From Rouxiella silvae (lineage in GTDB: Bacteria > Pseudomonadota > Gammaproteobacteria > Enterobacterales > Enterobacteriaceae): DNA of 64,000 nucleotides. A model generated the notes under the pieces. That model was given only the letters and a program-made list of their open reading frames with translations, was not told the DNA's origin and did no database searches. The translations under genes were made by a program, and so were the position numbers. The DNA lies in assembly GCF_002093625.1 (NCBI RefSeq), contig NZ_MRWD01000003.1, positions 86,077 to 150,076 of the forward strand, given 5' to 3'. How positions within the stretch are numbered: position 1 is the stretch's first letter; each line of letters opens with the position of its first letter. This document shows, piece after piece, positions 60,848-64,000 of the stretch.

Positions 60848-61165
60848 ATGAGTATTTATGATTCGCAGGTGGTTGTGTATGTGACTTATCAAGGAACGCC
60901 GGAGGACCGATTTGATCGGGAACATTACAATAATGTGCATCTCCCGCTGGTGATGCATTCATGGGGTAAGTATGGTTTGTTAAACGTCACCGCATTCTAT
61001 CCTGCACGGGAAGAAACGGGAACGGTCGCCGTTTGCGAATGCATCTTCCGAGATGAGGCGGCAATGGAGGCTGTCTTTTCCTCCCCGGAAGTGCCTACGG
61101 TGATGGCAGACGTGCCAATTTTCACCGATCTCACCCCCGTACGCGTGCGTGCGCAACTCTTATAA
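60848..61165 (+). CDS. EthD-family dimeric alpha/beta-barrel protein
   Basis: 105-aa protein with the EthD pattern: VVYVTYQGTPEDRFDREHYN near the N-terminus with DREHYNNVHLPLV, and CECIFRDEAAMEAVFSSPEV near the middle. The fold is a ferredoxin-like dimer as in EthD and AB monooxygenases; members accompany oxygenases or quinone/aromatic efflux systems. AGGAG precedes the ATG. Placed after the efflux pump, it may modify or bind the same toxic compound. Exact function unknown. Confidence 0.82.
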   Translation: MSIYDSQVVVYVTYQGTPEDRFDREHYNNVHLPLVMHSWGKYGLLNVTAFYPAREETGTVAVCECIFRDEAAMEAVFSSPEVPTVMADVPIFTDLTPVRVRAQLL

Positions 61166-61179
61166 AGCAAGGTAGGATA

Positions 61180-61209
61180 AGTATGCGCTGCTGCTCGGTA
61201 GCGCATACT
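61180..61209 (+). terminator. Hairpin after the TetR-MFS-EthD cassette
   Basis: AGTATGCGCT (61180-61189) and AGCGCATACT (61200-61209) form a perfect 10-bp stem with a ten-base loop, 15 bases after the EthD stop. No T-run follows, so it may be a 3' protective structure. Confidence 0.6.
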
Positions 61210-61362
61210 GAAACTGACCTCCAGAGATTAAGAAAAAACAAAATAGATGATTCTTTAGTTGTGGCGAAATTTACCGGCAGCTTTGAGTGTAAAGCGGAGG
61301 TTTGGCTGAAACAGTCACTGTCAGCTATCGTCCCGCTGACCGGCGTTATTCAGCATTAAGCC

Positions 61363-61851
61363 TTACACCGTTGCTGAATGCGCTTCGTCAGAGATAATAA
61401 ATTCAGGGTCATAGCTCACAGGGAAGTTTACCGATCTGGCAATAAAGCACACTTTATGGATCTCATGATGAATAGCCATTGCAGCATCAGTATCAGTCCC
61501 GGCTACGACAGTAATTTTTGGCCTGAGTACGGCGGACAGGAAGCGGCCAGCGCCATTTTTTAATACCTCACCTGTGGCTACCGGTGAATCTTCATAATGC
61601 ATTACCGTGATGCCCGCATCTGAAGCCAGATGTAAATACCACAGCATGTGACATGCAGAAAGAGAGGATATAAGCAGGTCTTCTGGATTCATTTTACCAG
61701 GGTCACCCCCCAGTATAGGATCATTAGAACAATGTATGATTTCCTTTCCAGCAACAGAGATATCCCATGTCCGGTCATATGAACGATAGCCTGATGTCCC
61801 TTTCCCCAGGTTTCCTGTCCAACATATATGTGACGAATAACTGTGTTCCAT
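61363..61851 (-). CDS. OsmC/Ohr-family peroxide-detoxifying protein
   Basis: 162-aa OsmC-fold protein. The two redox Cys are placed in DLLISSLSACHMLWYL and in HKVCFIARSVNFPV; the GGDPGKMNPEDLL lead-in is also typical. Members reduce organic hydroperoxides with dihydrolipoyl electron donors, giving oxidative stress tolerance. A GGGAAATTT ribosome site precedes the ATG. It is single and convergent with the efflux cassette. Confidence 0.88.
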   Translation of the reverse strand: MEHSYSSHICWTGNLGKGTSGYRSYDRTWDISVAGKEIIHCSNDPILGGDPGKMNPEDLLISSLSACHMLWYLHLASDAGITVMHYEDSPVATGEVLKNGAGRFLSAVLRPKITVVAGTDTDAAMAIHHEIHKVCFIARSVNFPVSYDPEFIISDEAHSATV

Positions 61852-62050
61852 AAATTTCCCGCTCCAGTTCTTAATGTCTGAGAGTTAGCAATACACTCTC
61901 AGTCAGCCAATGAAATTAAGATTCAACTGCTTTTGAAATTTTCCCCACTCTCCTCGCCGCTTTCAGTCACGCCTCGATGAAGCACGATGTACCGCAATTC
62001 ATTGTCAAAGTACTCGCACAGATGGCATTGTAAGCACACCCGTTTTAGTT

Positions 62051-62356
62051 TCACACACTTTTTGAGATTTCCGGTTTCTCAGCCATCAGCGGGTGTTCTT
62101 CCGGAGTCAGGTTATTCAGGGATTAATGGGGACGCTCACTGTTATATTCATTCAGCCAGCGTTCCGTGATTTCCCGTGCTTCATTCAACGTTCTGAACAG
62201 ATAAAAATCCCGGATTTCTGTCCGGTATGTCCGGTTAAAACGTTCGATAAAAGCATTCTGTGTCGGCTTACCCGGTTTAATAAATTCCAGCATAACCCCG
62301 TATTCTTCTGCCCATTGTGCCAGTGCAAGCGACACCAGTTTAGACCCGTTAGCGGC
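62051..62356 (-). pseudogene. 3' fragment of an IS3-family transposase (orfB)
   Basis: On the minus strand the frame reads NGSKLVSLALAQWAEEYGV, GKPTQNAFIERFNRTYRTEI and RTLNEAREITERWLNEYN, the C-terminal half of an IS3-type integrase core (DDE transposase). The 5' part is missing beyond about 62356, and the codon after ERPH is TAA where Glu is expected; the same frame then continues SLNNLTPEEHPLMAEKPEI to 62051. Truncation plus a nonsense change make it inactive. It marks past transposition near ardC. Confidence 0.85.
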
Positions 62357-62660
62357 GACAGCCGCAACGCAGAAAACAGCATAATTTTAAGAGGCGTTCC
62401 GCAGATTGCGGCTTAGTATGAGAAAGAATTTAACCACCTATGGGCAGAAAGTGAAATTTTAGCACAGGCCTATTAAATGTCTGCAATTTTAGCCAGCACT
62501 TACGCCCTACCCTCGGCATTGTTCACATACCCACAATCGCCCCCTACCGGCTTGCCCCGCCGGTAGAGGTGCTCCCGTTCGCGGGGGCGGCTTGTTAGCC
62601 TCCCCCGCTTCACTAACTTCGCTCATGTGGATATGTGGGCAATGCTCTCTCCCGTTCCCC
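62357..62660. repeat. GC-rich nested inverted repeats between the IS3 remnant and ardC
   Basis: Outer arms: CATTGTTCACATACCCAC (62517-62534) and the near-complement GTGGATATGTGGGCAATG (62627-62644), 15 of 18 positions paired. Inside are two smaller hairpins: CTACCGGC/GCCGGTAG (62544-62551 and 62559-62566) and GCGGGGG/CCCCCGC (62581-62587 and 62602-62608). The first ~160 bases (62357-62516) show nothing recognisable. The block resembles a plasmid or integrative-element non-coding structure downstream of ardC. Confidence 0.6.
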
Positions 62661-63577
62661 TCAAAATCTCATCAAATAACGATGCGCTTTAGATGCGGCG
62701 CTGGCCGCTTTAAAAATGTAGCGTTTATCGTTTTTCAGTGATTTCAGTGATTTCAGTGATTTCAGTGATTTCAGCCATGATGCAATATAGCTTTCATGCT
62801 GAACCTCTCCCACAACGCCTAAATCAGCCATCAGGAAGGCGCTTCCAAGTTCGACAATCAGTTCTTCAAGGCGTACCCTTTCGACCCAAACTTCCCTTTA
62901 ATTTTACGATTTAAGCGGCTTTTCGCCCCGCTCCAATGTGTCAGTTCATGCAAGCCGGTGGCGTAAAAATTCGCGGCATCGGTAAACAAATGACGCTCCG
63001 GCAACCAAATTTCATCCGTTAGTGGTTTAAAAAATGCCTGTAGGCCACGTTCTGTAATGTTCGCGCCTGTACGCTGGAACAGTGCTTCAACCTGCCCCAG
63101 CGGATCAAACTCTCCTACCTCCAGTGGTTCAATCTCGGCGCTCATTTCCAGCCCGTCGATTTGCTCAACATTAAACACGGTAAAAGTTTTCAGCATGGGG
63201 ATTTTTTCGATCTCGCCATCTTCAGCTTCTTTTTCCAGCGTATTGGAAAAGATGGCTGTAGTACCGTGCTCACACTTACGAACCTGTGCACCCTGTTCCT
63301 GAGACTGTTTGTAGGTCAACCAGCGGGAATCATTAAACCCTTGCTTTGCAGCACAGCACCATAACAGCATGATATTCATCCCGCAGTAGGCTGTGCCGGT
63401 GGTGAAATTTGACGGAATACCTGACACCGCACTATTACACTTCCACGGACACACCCACGGCTTAACACCCATGTTTAGCGCTTCGATGATGCAGTCAGTC
63501 ACAACTTGGTAAACATCTGTCTTGGCGTTGCCTTTAGAAAATTTCGTTTTTGAGGAGCTTGACTGCTCGTCCTTCAC
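62661..63577 (-). pseudogene. ardC: ArdC-type antirestriction gene, frameshifted
   Basis: On the minus strand, residues 1-239 follow ArdC: an N-terminal ssDNA-binding domain (FSKGNAKTDVYQVVTDCIIE; YKQSQEQGAQVRK) and a zincin domain with HELTH (His210, Glu211, His214). The frame stops at 62858, but the missing C-terminus (EELIVELGSAFLMADLG, then VQHESYIASWLK, ending RFKA-like IFKAASAASKAHRY) continues in another frame to 62661; one base is missing near 62866-62871. Several usual Arg/Gly/Ser positions are Cys. The start at GTG 63577 has no clear ribosome site. ArdC proteins protect incoming plasmid DNA from restriction; this copy is likely inactive. Confidence 0.85.
62736..62771. repeat. Four tandem copies of a 9-bp unit inside ardC
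   Basis: CAGTGATTT is repeated exactly four times. On the minus strand it encodes repeated Ser-Leu-Lys units in the C-terminal helix of ArdC (SWLKSLKSLKSLKSLKNDK), where typical family members have one. It is an in-frame microsatellite-like expansion. Confidence 0.9.
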
Positions 63578-64000
63578 GGAGTCGTTCTGGCCAGCAAGGG
63601 CGCGAAGCGGCTATGCATTACCTTGCTGACCAGGTTGTGACGGGGAACGATTACCGGAAGCTGATATGAAGAAGAAAGGCTCACAGGAGAAAATGACGGC
63701 GAGCATACTCGTACTTAGCGCCCCTTATGCCGCAGTGGTGAAATGCCGTTGTGTCTGCGATGGAAGCTCGGAGGGGTGAGACAGCTCGCCTGACTCAATG
63801 CGGAAGCACGACGTAGCGCCCGGACGCTGTGACCCTCCCCCAAAATCCTGCTTCATACAGAAATAGAATGCCTGCATGATAAACACTCCCCTGAATGAAG
63901 ATTGTGTCGATGAATAAGTCACAGTCCCAAATATCTAAACTTCTTTCAAATAATGAGTAAGTTAAGACACATAAGACTCTAATAAATCACTATTTTGAGA
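63578..64000. other. Right-end stretch without a confident gene
   Basis: About 420 bases upstream of the ardC remnant. A 65-codon minus-strand frame (63725-63922, with MQAFYFCMKQDFGGGSQRPG) is open, but its content looks like a fragment or spurious translation, and I do not support it as a gene. The terminal 100 bases are AT-rich. Confidence 0.4.

Noticed and set aside
62736..62771. Tandem 9-bp repeats considered as plasmid iterons or a CRISPR-like array
   Set aside because: They are exactly in phase with the ArdC reading frame and encode repeated Ser-Leu-Lys; no spacers or replication gene are present.
63725..63922. 65-codon minus-strand frame near the right edge
   Set aside because: No recognised domain, and no other signal supports it as a gene; left as unsupported.
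1..64000. CRISPR arrays, rRNA operons, prophage structural genes, toxin-antitoxin pairs
   Set aside because: None was seen on either strand; the only anti-defence-related gene is the decayed ardC.

Overview
The window is a chromosomal segment of an enterobacterium. Chromosomal enterobacterial genes that can be recognised include yajD, yaiL-like, nac, lsrK and lsrG, and both tRNA-Asn genes are very close to the E. coli sequence. Base composition is moderate, and a Serratia/Rahnella/Rouxiella-type Yersiniaceae is my best guess, but the genus cannot be fixed from this sequence. There is no rRNA, CRISPR array, intact prophage or integrase.

Region 1 (1-16.8 kb) is transport and sulfur/peptide scavenging. 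A DppABC-like uptake set (1-3.7 kb, minus) is followed by a LysE exporter, a DUF998 membrane protein and an MFS exporter. A divergent locus then pairs a minus-strand operon (NtaA/SnaA-type flavin monooxygenase, lipoprotein binding protein, two permeases, fused double ATPase) with a plus-strand operon (amino-acid binding protein, GNAT acetyltransferase, permease, ATPase). The gene content resembles the Bacillus ytmI/snaA alkyl-cysteine salvage operon and suggests uptake, N-acetylation and oxidative C-S cleavage of thioether amino acids.

Region 2 (17-20.4 kb) holds an autoinducer-2 processing pair, lsrG and lsrK, without lsrACDB, followed by nac. A sigma-54 promoter and an NtrC-like site lie upstream of nac.

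Region 3 (20.4-31.8 kb) is a catabolic island. It contains a GntR/FCD regulator with an apparent second winged helix, an SDR lacking the usual Tyr/Lys pair, a polar-amino-acid ABC transporter, an M20 hydrolase, an enolase-superfamily enzyme, a metal-less M24 (creatinase/ectoine-hydrolase-like) hydrolase and a DapA-type lyase. An orphan CTP-synthase-like amidotransferase and a PLP aminotransferase follow.

Region 4 (32.0-51.6 kb) is bracketed by two near-identical tRNA-Asn genes with matching promoters and terminators. Inside are the folate-independent methionine synthase pair mesX/mesD, yajD, an MHS-type transporter, a LysR-controlled pair of RraA-family aldolase-like genes with a frameshifted MFS transporter, an RluA-type pseudouridine synthase, a yaiL homologue, a FecI-FecR-TonB receptor-FhuD-FhuB siderophore locus with Fur boxes but no ATPase gene, and two LuxR-type regulators.

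Region 5 (51.6-64.0 kb), downstream of the second tRNA-Asn, looks like acquired accessory DNA. It carries a lipoprotein with a TolA domain-III fold, a MerR/DUF2938 pair, fosA (fosfomycin), arsRBC (arsenic), an AraC/membrane-protein pair, a TetR-MFS-EthD efflux cassette with a duplicated operator, an OsmC protein, an IS3-family remnant and a decayed ardC antirestriction gene next to GC-rich inverted repeats.
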